From Solanum dulcamara (Eukaryota > Streptophyta > Magnoliopsida > Solanales > Solanaceae): a stretch of 64,000 nucleotides of DNA. The notes under the pieces were generated by a model. That model worked only from the letters and a program-made list of their open reading frames with translations. It did not search any database and was not told the origin of the DNA. The translations under genes were made by a program, and so were the position numbers. Shown here piece after piece: positions 1 to 22,900 of the stretch; the stretch's first letter is position 1, and each line of letters opens with the position of its first letter. The DNA lies in the NCBI RefSeq assembly GCF_947179165.1, contig NC_077244.1, positions 67,936,144-68,000,143 on the forward strand, read 5' to 3'.

Positions 1-32
1 TGTTTCCATTTATGGTCTTTGTGGCATTGTAG

Positions 33-9686
<9,654 letters not shown>

Positions 9687-10935
9687 GTTCTCACAGGTCA
9701 TCATTAGTTTAGTTGTTGATTCAGAATTATGGGAATCAAGTGGTATATTGCTTGGCACTTGTTCAGCCAAATTTGCGGGATTTATTGGACTGATGTCAGA
9801 GTTGGACGGAAATGATCTCCTATGACCACTTACATGATTAGGTAGCATAACTATATTTAAGTTTTATTTCTTACATAGTGACATTCCCTTAAAACAGCCA
9901 AATGTGTTCTAGCAGATGGCATTTGGCTGTGGGTAGCTCTACATTTTTGGGGCCTGACGAGTATTTGTATATCATTTCTTTTTATTTTTTCTTGGAAAAA
10001 ATACAGTAGGAGAATTCTTATTTCAATTTTTCAAGACTGTGGACAGCCTTTTATCCGAAAAGAAGAGCTAGCACTATTTTTTCAAAAAACAAATGAATCA
10101 ATTCTTTCGATCATAAATGTTTACTCTTATAGTAAAATATGTCTTGAGTAACAATTTATGTGACATAATTTAATTAGAGGTAATAAAATAATTGAAACTT
10201 TGTGATTTTGATAAAGTCTTAGACATTTAGTAGTTCTATTTTTTTAAAAATTAATTATTTCTACATATGTAAAATGAAGTACTAAAATGGGAAGTATGAT
10301 CGAACCAATTTTCGTTTTCTAACCGAAGGCAAACAACAGTGTTGAAAGGCTATCAAGTTGTTGCCTGCTTTTAGTTTTTTCTTTCAAATTTGATCGTCTG
10401 TAATTTGAGGTTGTTTTACTCCGCATAAGTTTTATATGAAGTTATACATTATAAGTTGTGTAAAATTTTTAGGATATAATTTTGCTAGACAAAAAACTTA
10501 AAGATTAAATTAAACTTTTGTATCTAGTGGCATAACTAGACATAATTTGTATTATATTATGATACGAGAGAATAGTATATATAAATTTATAAGGAGCAAG
10601 AAGTAGTTTCTATATTTCAATTTCAATGTGCAAGGATAATTTAAGAAAATTTGTGCAATGACCCAAAGACTATTGGGATGGTCCATTGACGGCTGAGTCC
10701 AACAGCCCAAACATAATTTGTGAAGGGGACGAAGCTTTTAAGGAATATGCTTCTTCTTTACCCATGGAGAATCTCTTGAGGGGACTTTCCGAATCCACCA
10801 TTGAATGCCTACCCTTCTGCAACTCCATTTCACTGCAATGAGTTTTGGAGCTCACATTCATTGTAGAACTTCAAAACCCTAAAGCCTTGGTGAAGTGCCA
10901 AAACTACTTTTCTGGAGTTCTGTTTTCACGCATTG
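9687..10935. other. Intergenic region, mannosidase to MTPC4-like gene
   Basis: This holds the 3' flank of the mannosidase and the 5' flank of the MTPC4-like gene, which point the same way. An AT-rich stretch at about 10080-10280 resembles an eroded MITE. No convincing coding region was seen. The short minus-strand ORF at 10670-10861 has no recognisable product. Confidence 0.6.
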
Positions 10936-13900
10936 ATGCCTACTCCTCGCGTTCTCTCTGCTCTTCGCTGCTATCGCCATCGTTATCAAGGCTCTTATTC
11001 CCTCTCTGCAGCCCTCGATAAATTTGATTTTGATGCTTTTCACACTTGTTCATCCGATATTCAAGAAGAAACTAAATCTCATTTCGATGCTTATCATAGA
11101 TTTCAATGCAATCCGTGCTCAAACTTCAGGGGAGGTCAGGGGCCTTCATTCGCACTGCGCAGTATATTCTCGGTTAATTCTTCGCGAAATGTGTTATCGT
11201 CTTCGATTTCCAGAAATAGTAGTCACCTGTTCCTCAGCCGCGGTGAGTGTCCTTTCATCATTACTCGGATACCAATTCCGGAGAAACATATAGTTCAACA
11301 AATAGAGTTCACTATGTGTTGTGTTTTAGAAAATTGCTCTTTGCAGGTTTGATTACTAGAGCTAAGAAGATAAAGACGATAGAGGTGGTGGATGATCATG
11401 GGTAACGTGTGTTGTTCTCCTCATATATGATGCTCCTTTTGTTTCCTTTTTAGACACAATTGAATAAATAGCCTTGCTGTTTCTTAGAAATCTGCAAATT
11501 TAACCTTATTATGTTGTTAGCATAACAAATCCCTCATCATCATTCTATATCCCTTCACGTAGTGTAAGGGGAAAGGTAACTTTCTAACTTTCTCCTTATT
11601 AATTCAGGATGTGGTCTTTTTGCTTGGTTTTGGAGTTCATTAGATAAAAGACCAATTGTCGCTTTGTTGGAATATATGAATGGCTAAACATGAGTTTTAT
11701 ACCTATTAATTCGGGATGTGGTCTTTTGCTCGATTTTGGAGTTCATTAGATAGAAGAAGAATTGTCACTGGGTTGGAATACATGAATGACCAAACATGAA
11801 CATGTTGAAATATGAAAAGTAAAACAACCAGAGGAAACATTAAGGATATCTTGTATAGTAGCTAAGTTTTCTTAAATTAAATTGAAAAAAGTTGTTTTAA
11901 CTTTACCCATTGAAGACATCATCTTAAGAGTGATAAGCATGAGTTTTCTTTAGCCAAATTTTGGGTTCATGTGGCCAATAGGAAAATACATGATACAAGT
12001 ATGTATACTTGCGTTCCCATTGGGATAGTTGATTTGTTGAGGTTATAATAGTAACAATCCGGAGATCTCGGGTTTGAATTCTAACTACAACACAATGTAA
12101 ATCTGTGTTTCTCAATGCTTCTTGAAGCCAAAAGAGAAATGAAAAAGCGACAACTTTCATGGGGTTTGAAGCAGAAAAAGAGAAGTTAAAAACTTGCTTA
12201 TTTGAAGTAAAGCTTACAGTTAATAGATAATTCAAAAAAATTATACATCTATTAATTTGGTATCATGATAATCAACTTGCTATTAAGATAACTAGTATCA
12301 ATATCTAATGACAATTCTAATCCAACTCCTCAAAGTTGAGATTTGTGTACAGATTTCAAGCATCCTCTTTGTGTTCTTATATTATAATATTATACCTTAC
12401 TATTTCAAAAACATAAATTTTAAGAACCAACATCTTTTTGTTTGGATCACTTTGCGTGTTTCTTTGTAGCGCATGACCAAGACTCATGAAGTGATAGCTT
12501 CTTTTCAAATCACTTCATCTCTTTATACAACGAGATGATGGATTTGTTTTTATATGATGACCGTGGTGTGCGGGCCAGCTTTCGCACACCTCAACTAATT
12601 CCACGGAATACCTGTCACCTCCCACCAGTAACAGTTATTGGATAACTTTGTTCACCAAGGCTAGGACATATAAGAAGAATCACCTAGTGTTTTTTGTCTC
12701 CGTTGGGATTTGAACCTAAGACCTCATGGCTCTCAACCACTTCATTGACCACTAGGCCACCCCATTGGGTGCCAACGAAATGATGGACTTATATAACACT
12801 GATGTATCTAAAAGTAAAAAATGAGAAGTGAAACACACAATTTGTGAGGAATTTAAAAATATCAAACATCTATGTATTAGTACAACTGTACAATAAAAAT
12901 TGCATTACAATTAAAGTAACTAATATTTTTTTTATGAAGTAATAAGTAATTTCATTGTTGGCATCAAGAAGATGCAGGATACTAAAAGTTAGGAAGATGA
13001 AAAAACTTCATTAGCTCAATTACAAAAAAGACTAAACTATTACCAAGGAGGTAACAAAGTTCAAAAGTTCTCCGGGGAATCTATGGGTGCAAGATTATGC
13101 CAACTATATAGATACAATAGACATCTAGCCTTGAGGGAGTGATTTGGAGTGGATAACCTTCAAAACATCTGTTGTTCCTTTCTGACCATACACACCAAAA
13201 GCAATAATTTCAGCGTCACTGGCCTTTCTTGTTCATATTGGTTAGGGAGTCCTCTCTGCACCACTGGGTCAAGAATTCTGGCTGGTAGGAAAAGAAGAAG
13301 AATAAAAAAAACTAATTTCAGCATCCAATATACAACATATTAGTCCAACTCTTGAAAGTTGAGATTCAAAGAAGCAACCAACTCTAGTTAAAATCACTTT
13401 GTGCACCATTGTTTGAAGTAAAGGCTTCTTTAAAGTGCATGGCTTCACTCATGAATCAATTATCCCCTTGCTTCGCATTGTTTCTTTTGTTTAAGCGACA
13501 AGTAACGCTGGACTGTAAGATATTTCTCAAAAAAAAATAATAACACTGGACTGTAAGCTCATGCTCCCAACCCTTCTGGGCAGGATAATCTGAAACCTGT
13601 GCTTGTGAACTATAACTAGTTGACAAGCACATTAGTCGAGATCAGCACAAGTTAGTCCAAACATCACCATTTTAGAAGAAATATTGATGTGTAAAATTAC
13701 ATGAAGATGAGTTATCAGCGTCACCTTATTAACAGAACATTTAAGTTAAATTGTATATTTTGACATGCATAGGACAAGATTTATGCAATTGATATTCCTA
13801 AAGAATACTTACTTTGGGATTTTTGACACAACCACTATGGTACTCTCTACTATGTTCCACTGGAACTCAGTTATCTTATTGCAAGTAATTTAATCATCAT

Positions 13901-16900
13901 TCGAAGGTGTTGCTCAGGGAGGTGATAATTCCATATTCAATCAGGTTGCGCTCAATAACATCAAATGGATTTCGACATGTTTGCTTCATTTGGACTCCAT
14001 TTGGTCGGACATAGTAGTGTTTCCATTGTGTGGTGGAAAATGACTTCAGTATCAAAGCTATTAATAGTTTCTCTAGATTAAAATGTTTACATCAAAACCT
14101 TATCCCGTACAATCGTGACAACCTATGTTGATTAAAAAGGGAAGATATTTCTTAGCTAAAACTATGAATCTCTATATTATGTCTCCATGTAATTTCTTTT
14201 CTTTTTTTAATTTCCATAGACAGCGAGCAGTCACAACAGCTTTATGGTGCAATTTTCTTGTCTTCTCCCTGAAGTTTGGGGTCTGGTTTGTCAGTTCCAG
14301 CCATGTCATGCTGGCTGAAGTGGTGCATTCAGTTACGGATTTTGCAAATCAGGTATTGCTCATTTTTAAAACTAACATGGCCTGGTATGAGCCAAGTTCC
14401 ATCTTGAATATTTCATGAATCAAACAAATCTTGATTGCTCGCTTTGTAGGCGCTTCTTGCTTATGGTTTAAGTAGCTCTAGACGTGCACCAGATGCTCTC
14501 CACCCGTAAGTCCCGACACCTTGACATTGCAGACATGCTCCCCCCCCCCCCCCCTCCTTTTTAATCTGTTGTATTTGAATAGAGCACACTTAAAATCTGT
14601 GTATATAACACTATTTTCTTGCATTGCAAAGTGACAATATTTACCACTGATTTGGTGAATGTGCAGCTGTAGCATACAAAATATTTGTTTTTCAAATATA
14701 CATGTCTGGCCAAAGCTTTAACAACAATAAATCAAACACATAATGTTCGATTCGATCTTACACCAATGTAGTGGAAAAGTTTCTTTTTATCTGGTGACAT
14801 GTGTTTCCGAGGCTTAGAGGCTGATTAACTTGTTGAACTTACTTTTATCATTTCAGATACGGCTACTCCAAGGAGAGATTTGTATGGTCTTTGATATCTG
14901 CTGTTGGTATCTTTTGTCTTGGTTGTGGTGCTACTATAGTTCATGGAGTACAAAACTTGTGGACTTCTGAGGTACTTTAATTGAACTGCAGGGATCCATC
15001 ATATGTTATTGAATACTGTGCATTCACATCAACTAGAACTTTTTCTTCCTATGTATTTGTTTCAGCAACCTACAAATATTGGATATGCAGCACTGGTGAT
15101 TGGTGGGTCATTCATTATAGAGGGTATGAATTCTTCTCTAATAAAAATAAATAGCTAGAATGTTTGTTCCTTTTATGTTTTCTACCCCTTATCTCACTCT
15201 ATATATATTCTTTCCGGACCCTGGATTTCTTTTAGGTATTTCTCTCGTTGTGGCTATTCAAGCTGTCAGAAAAGGAGCTGCTGCTGAAGGAATGACAGTG
15301 AGAGATTACATTTGGCGTGGTCATGATCCTACAGCTGTAGCTGTCATGACGGAGGTGATCAACATGCTTTCTTGAGCTCCTACTCATGATCTCTTTGTCA
15401 GTGATGTGTAATGTGATGTTCAATTTGTAGGATGGTGCTGCAGTTACAGGCCTAGCCATTGCTGCCGCATCACTGGTTGCTGTAAATGCCACTGGAAATC
15501 CAATATATGATCCCATTGGTTCCATTATAGTGGGCAACCTTCTAGGAATGGTATGTGATGTGATGCTAAACCTTAAACTTGTCCTGAAATTCAGGCATTG
15601 TAATCTGTATGTATTCTCAGTGTGTGTCAGCATAATTCCAAAGTTCGAGTTCATTATTGGAATGATGATATCGCACATGAATGTAATGATGCTTTCTTAA
15701 GAAATCAAGTTCATGAATGAAATAAATTATTGAGTATGAGAAAATGGATCAAAATGCAGCATGATAGATGACGAAGCAGTTGCTCGTTAGCTGGATCAAC
15801 GCCACCTCCGGATGGAAAGGACAAGGGGCTGTTGGATGTCAATCTCTTTTCTTTTATGATGATTCATATAGCCAATTGTAGCTAGATAGGGATCAAGTAG
15901 TTGTTGTTTTTCTGAGCTCTTGTATCTTGATTCTGAAGTTAAGGCTGGCGTCGGAGTAACTGGGGTGACTGTGAATTAGCATATAAGAGAGATGTTGACT
16001 GAGGAAAGTGAAATTTGAAGACTCATCTCACAAAATGCTTTCCAGAGTTAGTGATGCACTTTGTGTGATCTTATTGTGATTGGTACAGTGACTGATGACA
16101 TGGATGACTAAACTTTGTTGTCAGTATTAAGTGTTTGATGCCTTTATGTTTTCCACTGCCTCTTTTTGGAGCGGGAGAGGATGGATGGAGCATATTCTTT
16201 ACCTGTCATCTCAAACTTAAGTTTTGAAAAAGCGGAGGATTATTGTGTAACAATGCAATTTGAAATGCAGGTTGCTATATTTCTGATTCAGAGGAATCGC
16301 CATGCGTTGATTGGTAGAGCAATTGATGACAATGACATGGACAGGGTTCTACAGTTCCTGAAAAATGATCCAGTATGTTGTTTCTGGATCGCTCTTCTCT
16401 GCTAGCCTCTTTGCCTAACTAAACCATCCAAACTGTACTTGCTACAGGTTGTTGATTCCATTTATGATTGCAAAAGTGAGGTGATTGGGCCTGGGTTCTT
16501 TAGGTTTAAGGCTGAGATAGGTGATGGGATCTGGTTCTTCATTTGTATTCTTCAATTTCTTTAAGGTACACCTTATAATATGTTGCTTTATATTGCAGAC
16601 TTCAATGGCGTAGTGCTGGTTCAAAATTATCTAGAGAGAGCTGGACGTGAAGAGTGGGCTAAACAGGTTATTAGTTTCGCATGCAAACTTCTTAATTTTT
16701 CCACTACACCCTCATTGGGGTTAGGGAGGAAAAAATGCATCCCCTTTTTGCATTTCAATAGCTGACAACATCAATGGATTGAAAAGTCCACCTTTCCTAA
16801 AATAGAAGACATTTGATACTTCTTTACCATGCTAATCTGGTGACAAGTCTTCGGCGCTACATTGATGTTTCTCAAGATGACTTCTTTAGGAAGATGTAAT

Positions 16901-18581
16901 TAAAAAATCAACATAAATTCTTAGAATACAATAAAATATAGGATAAAGCCAAAATGAAAAAACAAGTGAGTGTACCAGGTGAATCTGATGTGTTTATAAA
17001 AAATAAGGATTCATCATATTAATAATATGAAATACAAACATGTTCACTTGCTTGCAACACACGTAATACATTAGTCTGTCCTGGTTTGTGTAAAATTCTT
17101 TGAGTTGGCATGGTTGATTTGACTTGCATAGTTTATTCGTAGTTGCAGAACAATTTTGAAGTTTTGGAGGAGTTGTGTAGTGAAAAATAAAATCATTGAT
17201 GAAAATTTTAACTATTAGATCAGTTTTAAGTTAGTTTATTGGTAGCTGTAGAACAATTTGAAGTTCTGGAGAACAGAGAACCTTCTCTTACAAAATTAAA
17301 GTTTTGGAGAAGCTGGTGTAGTGAAAAACAAAATCATGATTGAAATTTTAAATATTAGATGAGTTTAAGTTTTGAAACTTGCAGAATTGTTGGATATTAT
17401 TATCTAAAGAAATATGTTGCATATTTTGGGACATCCTAATATAAAAAGATCGAAATTATTTTGGTAAAAGAAGATGGATGGATAGTGCTAAGTTGTATGT
17501 TCTGCATCATGTCTGTGTGTTTGTGCTTCATAGTTCAAGCAACGGCCTCCCGTACCCTCAGCTGTTCATCTTTCCTTTAGTTTTTAACTTACAGTTGATC
17601 AACATCTGCAAGATTCTTTAAAGCCTACTGTCCTTGAGGGCGAGTCGCATACTTTTATGTAGTCATGTAATTACCTGATAAAAGAGCACATATTTTCTTA
17701 ACTACATGATTTTGGATCAAATATCTACATTCTGGATTTGTGGTATCTTCTGCAATTCTGCTAAGCTGACCTAGCATGTGACTGATATTACGGATGAATT
17801 TTCTTCCATCCATAATAAACCTTTTGGTTTAAGTTGTTTATTTCTATCCAAGAAAATCTGAACTATTTGATTATACATGTGCAGCATAGAGTTCCATCAA
17901 GATATTTAACACTTACACATGTTTAACAAATAGGGTTCCAACCATATGCTTACAGCTACAGGTTTAGCAATTAATTTTTGCCGAGGATTTTAATTTAATA
18001 TTCTATCTGTCCTTGACATGAAAACCTGGACAGAGTTAAGATATATTGCTTCATTGATGTAGGACAATTTGCAAGTTTCTTGACCTTACTTTTTTGCTTT
18101 TTTGTTGAAGTGATGTAGTATCTGCTTGGCTAATTGTTCATTTCTTGCTAATACATTGTTGAAGTTCGGTTACCTCATCTCTATTTGATTTTGCTGAACA
18201 TTGATGCCATATTTTTTGAATTAGCATAACTTCAGCTTGAAATATAAAGACCGTAAATATTATTTCTCTACAAGCATTATTGATGTGTAATAACCAGTTA
18301 TTTTCTCTTTTCATAATTAGTTTCGGGAGGCTTCAGAGCAGAAGGATGATGCAGCATTACTGAAAATGATGTCAATCTATGGTATGCCTAACTTTGAATG
18401 TATGATTGTGAATTGCACCTGTGAAATGCTATGAACTTTCTCTTCTTTCTTGGCAGGTGAGGAAGTTGTCACAGCACTAGGGAGTGAAGTTGATCGGCTA
18501 GAGAAGGAAATCCAGGAAATAGTTCCAGGCATTAGGCATGTGGACATTGAGGCCCATAATCCAATTGGACCATCCCCATGA
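10936..18581 (+). CDS. MTPC4: Metal tolerance protein C4-like cation diffusion facilitator (ZnT9/SLC30A9 type)
   Basis: Membrane zinc transporter of the cation diffusion facilitator family, in the clade related to animal ZnT9, which acts in mitochondria. Exons: 10936-11242, 11347-11401, 14220-14352, 14450-14505, 14857-14971, 15066-15123, 15236-15354, 15431-15550, 16271-16372, 16448-16520, 16599-16666, 18321-18381, 18457-18581. They sum to 1392 nt, 463 aa plus TGA. The metal-site HxxxD motif of TM2 is visible as H157-S-V-T-D161. The TM5 region around residues 271-288 has H-D-P-T-A followed by E281-D282-G-A-A. The C-terminal cytosolic domain contains GREEWAKQ and a charged EVDRLEKEIQEI segment. 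The N-terminal 100 residues are rich in Ser and Arg and poor in acidic residues at the very start, so they could be an organelle-targeting leader; that is inference. A TTG precedes the chosen ATG; the ATG is preferred. Introns 2 and 11 are large and repeat-rich. Confidence 0.94.
11598..11810. repeat. Direct tandem duplication of about 105 bp in MTPC4 intron 2
   Basis: Two head-to-tail copies start at about 11602 and 11705. Each has TTAATTC(A/G)GGATGTGGTCTT, then TTTTGGAGTTCATTAGATA and a sequence ending near CATGAATG(G/A)C(T/C)AAACATGA. The copies differ by scattered substitutions, so the duplication is not recent. Confidence 0.75.
12545..12778 (-). repeat. Solanaceous tRNA-derived SINE, near full length
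   Basis: On the minus strand the head (about 12778 down to 12690) contains a tRNA-like A box (TGGCCTAGTGGTCAATGAAG) and B box (GGTTCAAATCC). The body runs down to GGCCCGCACACCACGG near 12547. The layout and sequence fit the TS/SolS SINEs of Solanaceae. A second, broken copy of the body flanks the gypsy element at 54.6 and 61.95 kb. Confidence 0.8.
17135..17375. repeat. Imperfect direct repeat in MTPC4 intron 11
   Basis: A motif pair (TAG-TGCAGAACAATTTTGAAG, then TGTAGTGAAAAA-AAAATCAT and ATTAGAT-AGTTTAAGTT) occurs at about 17140-17235 and again at about 17245-17370 with changes. Origin unknown. Confidence 0.5.
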
Positions 18582-19977
18582 GTATATAACTTGATAAATA
18601 CTGAGCTATACATAAACTATTTGCTCAAATTATAACAAAATGGGATACGCAATTGATGCATTCTGGGAATATCATTGAGCTTGGATGCTCCCGAAGAAGC
18701 TTTCTCTACACCTACAGCTGCGTCGAACTTGTTTGAAGAATTTGTCATTTCAGTGTAGGGGATAATGATCCTCGGCTTGTCTTTTTTCTTGCGAGTATAG
18801 AACAGAAACTTTTAATCATTTCCGGCTATGGTTGTGCAAGTGCAAAGCAATTCACTGACATATGAAAGGCACCTTGGAGAGATTTGATGCCCATTATAAG
18901 CAGCGTAAAGAATGGTTCCTGGTTATTACTCTCAAGTGTTAGCATTTAATGTATGAACATTAGAGACATCAGACAAGTGATAATTCAAAAAAAGGAAAAA
19001 TTGAGCCTTCCAGTATGGTTGGTTAAGATTGTCTAGTGATAAGAGTGCAATTTGTGATATGTGAGTTAAATGCATGTTACCGGTTTGAACCCTGCTCACA
19101 AACACCTCGTAAGTGGAGAATGGTGAAATGACAGGCTCATTTTCCATTAGTTTCAAACCATGGTGCTCTGGTACTCTGAGATTTCTCGATTGTCAAAAAA
19201 ATTATGGATGGTTGGTTCAGATCAGATCGTTCCTCCTAAAACATAGTGGTGAGTTGTATTCCTTCTGCAAACTGCTTAATGGGGCTAATATTTATCATCA
19301 AAGAAGGTAGATAGTCAATTCTTTTCCTATATTTTCTTATCCTCTTAATCTGCTCAAAAAGTAATCGATGATAAAGAGAAGGGATATGTTCCTATATTCG
19401 TTAAGTGCCTCCACGTAAGGCCAATGAAGGAAAAAGCTACAAGGTCAAATTATTTTCAAAGAGTGCTAATTTTTTTCTTATTTTCTTTAACTTTTGCAAA
19501 AAGGCAAAGCTTGATGTTTAGATTTAATACAAGTTCCAACAATCTAAAGTACTAAGCCATGAGCATGACAAAAACTTGAAAACAATTGAGAAAATTGGAT
19601 CTGTTATTCTTTCTATAAGCTTGTCAATATAGTAAATGGTGGCAGAGCGTAAATTTTAGGTCATATTCTATTTAATTGCACTATATATATAAGGGAACAC
19701 TCCATTAATTGGAATGGAGTTGACAACAATCATAACAAAATATTCAAAGCGCCAAGAGTTCTTGTTCAATAGCTCTACTGACATGTAAAAGAATCTGTTC
19801 TACAAATGCTAAATTCAACATTCGACTATTTGGGGCCTGATCTTTTCCACCAAGACCTCTATAAATGTAGGCTTGATTGGATGAACCAAACCTCTGTGTC
19901 TTACAAATAGTGTGCAAGGAATACATAGAAGAAATCCCATCTCAACCATCTGCGTTCTCAGTCTTTCTCACAGCGAG
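18582..19977. other. Intergenic region between convergent MTPC4-like and MSR-like genes
   Basis: The two genes converge on this stretch, so it should hold both 3' UTRs. A tRNA-like B box (GGTTTGAACCC) near 19081 follows GATTGTCTAGTGATAAGAG and suggests a SINE relic at about 19015-19145. Nothing coding is supported. Confidence 0.5.
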
Positions 19978-22900
19978 CTAGCAGAAACATGAATAGGCAA
20001 AGTGGTTCTTCTTTGAGACATAATGGGATATGTAATCTGTTAAAGCTGCAGAAGAGCCAGGAATATCAGCTGGAACAAGTATCTGTGTCTTTCCAGAAGC
20101 GATTCTCTTACCAGCGACATTGGCATAAAAGAGACCTGAGATTGCTGGTACGAAAACATCGCTCTCAGAACACATGTAGAAGTCGATTACTTTCTCCAGT
20201 TCTGAAGATTCTGAGTCGAGAAATTTTGCCTTCTTGTCAATAGGCATTATGCTTTCCTGCAGTTGTGTTTTCGGAGGAGTAAGATAAAACAAAAATTAAA
20301 AGAACACATGGAAGCATAAAGATTCTTGTACTTCCTAAACATAACATCGAAACTTATAATCTAAAATCTATGACAGTAAGGCAAAATATTGTAAAACAGT
20401 AAATACAATAGTAAAGAAACCAGACCTTTGTATATGTTTTAGGAAAGAGATCCTTTAATGCATTAAGGCTGCTATCCCACCTTGATTGAGTCAGATATAG
20501 AGTCGTATCCTTGTTGAAACCAACTTTTCTCAAGAACATACCAATCTCCTCTGGACCATAGCAGCTCTTTGATTTAAGTGCATTGTCGCCTTGGCAACTC
20601 TTTTTCTCCAATATATCAATCCTCAGATCCACTGCAATGAACTGTCCCTTTGACTTTGCACTCAAAGTTCTTAAGCGCTCCACCATGGACTCAACTACTT
20701 CGTTAACTTCTGGTTGAAGCTCTAGAGTTCCAAACATCGCCATACATGCAATTGAGTCGATATTACTCTTCTCTTTCATTTTTTTCATGTTCACTGAAGG
20801 AAAGTATGTTGCCAGCCTTATATTTCCTTTAGATGTGAAAACTGGCTCAATGTTTTCAGCAATATAATCTTCAGAAACCCTATTTGGGACCTTCACGACA
20901 GCAAGACTTCTTGCTGAGACTTCAGCAGGCTGAGTTTTTGCTACTTTTACCACACCATCTAGGCTTCTCACAAAGTGTTCAACATCATAGATGTCTTCAA
21001 AGTTCCTGAAAGTCACAAAAGGCCTTATTGAATCTTCAAACTTTGGGTGACTTAAAGTGTGGACTTAGATGATATGAGAACTAGAAAACAACAAAAATTC
21101 TCAGATGATCAGCAGTACTGAAAAGCCTTTAGATTTTGAAAGAGCTCTTCAAATATTCGGCAAGCTTAATATAATTCCAGCTTTTACAACTCTATAATTT
21201 CCAGCTTCCCAAGGTTATAGTTCTGCAGAAAGAAACTTCTCCAAGGAATGGCTCATGAAAATCATAGCCAATGTCTGCTTCAGGACTCAACCACCAAATT
21301 ACAGTTATCGGAGGCAAAAGAATGTAGAAAAGTGTCAAGTGTCTGCTAGGTCTTTAAACATAATTAAGGCGCGAGCTTTTCTAAAGCAAAGGCAACACAG
21401 TCACATAAATAAGAAAAAACAAAAATTAAGGACAAATAATTATCATATGAGCCAAGAAAGAGAAAAGGAACAGTAGAAGACGAGAAAACACTGGGCAGAG
21501 CTTTGTGCCATGTGCAGGATCTCTTTTAATTGGACATTGATAAGCTCTTCCAAAATGGGACAACAACAACATACCCAATGTAGTTCCACAAAGTGGGTCT
21601 TGGGAGGGTAGAGTGTATGTTAACCTCACCCTACCTCAGAGGTAGAGAGGTTGTTTCCGATCGACCCTCGGCTAAAGGCCCTTCCAAACTGGGAATGGAG
21701 TGAAAATGAAAATAAGGAAGATGTAAGAATATAAATAAAGAAGATTCTGCCCATAGAAATGCATGCAGTATCTTGGCTCATGAGTGAGAGCTTAGTTTCC
21801 ATCTGGGCACATCAGGCACAAGAAATGTGATGTTCCAAGGGTTTATACAGAGAATAATTCAAGTAACCTTTATGAATGTCAAATACTGATTAAATTCCTT
21901 AAATAGTTCTCATTTGAAACAACATTAAAACTCTGCAAAAATAACAAGAGATAGGGAAAACGCATAGAGAACACTGACCTCTTATCCCCAGGTTTGCTCC
22001 CTCTGATGTCTGGGATTACAAGAGTTGCACGCAGATACCTCGCTACTATAACTGCATCAGCAATCTAACATGCCAGTTGCCACACAGAATAAGACAATAG
22101 AAGAGAAGACAAACATAGACGCAATTCTGTTTAAGTCTAACTCATCCTATAACATTTACAAGAATCTGCACTTTGCTGGCAGCATAAACAGAAAGGCAAA
22201 GTAAGGATGTAATATAAGAAGGTGCCAAGTATTCCTCCAAGCCAATAGAGAAATAACCATGATATAAGGAATACAGCAATATCAAGTAGTGGCTTAAAGT
22301 TCAGTTCCTATCCCATCCAAATTCCAACCCCTACGCACTGCATATTGGCATAAAGAAATGTGATTGGAGACAGAAACTGTAGTCACAGTGATAAACCACA
22401 TCTCAACCAAGAAGAATGAACATCAAATATGGATTAAAGAAAGACCCATCAAAGTAACTATGCTGCTTAGCACCCCTACAGAGAAGAAATAAATGCAATT
22501 CATATGACCACTTGAAATATTTGAATGGCCTGGAAGCTAGAGCACCTTATGCACACGGTCATTTCAGAAGCAAACAGACCAACAAAAGATGTAAGTTGGA
22601 CAAGTAATCTTAGACGATTACGGATACCCATAGAGTGAAAAGGAACATATTTCAAGTGTAAACGTACACAAAAAAGCAAGAAAATTAATGTCCAATGTGA
22701 TTTTTCCACTTATAATAGCTAGTCGTGCCTCATATACTATAGCTTTATAAGGTTTTTGCAAAAACATTAAATGCAACATTGTTGTGCTCCTTTTACAGTT
22801 TTCAACACTTGAGTAGGAGATAGAATGGTGGTGACTCCTGCAGTTGAACGTCTTCATGGATCATCCTAGCATTAGTAAATTATGTACAGCACAGATAATA

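Noticed and set aside
12690..12778. tRNA gene on the minus strand
   Set aside because: A and B boxes are present, but the cloverleaf is not complete and the sequence continues into a SINE body.
15232..15678. Minus-strand 148-aa ORF across MTPC4 exons 7-8
   Set aside because: It overlaps conserved transporter exons and introns and has no protein-like motifs of its own.
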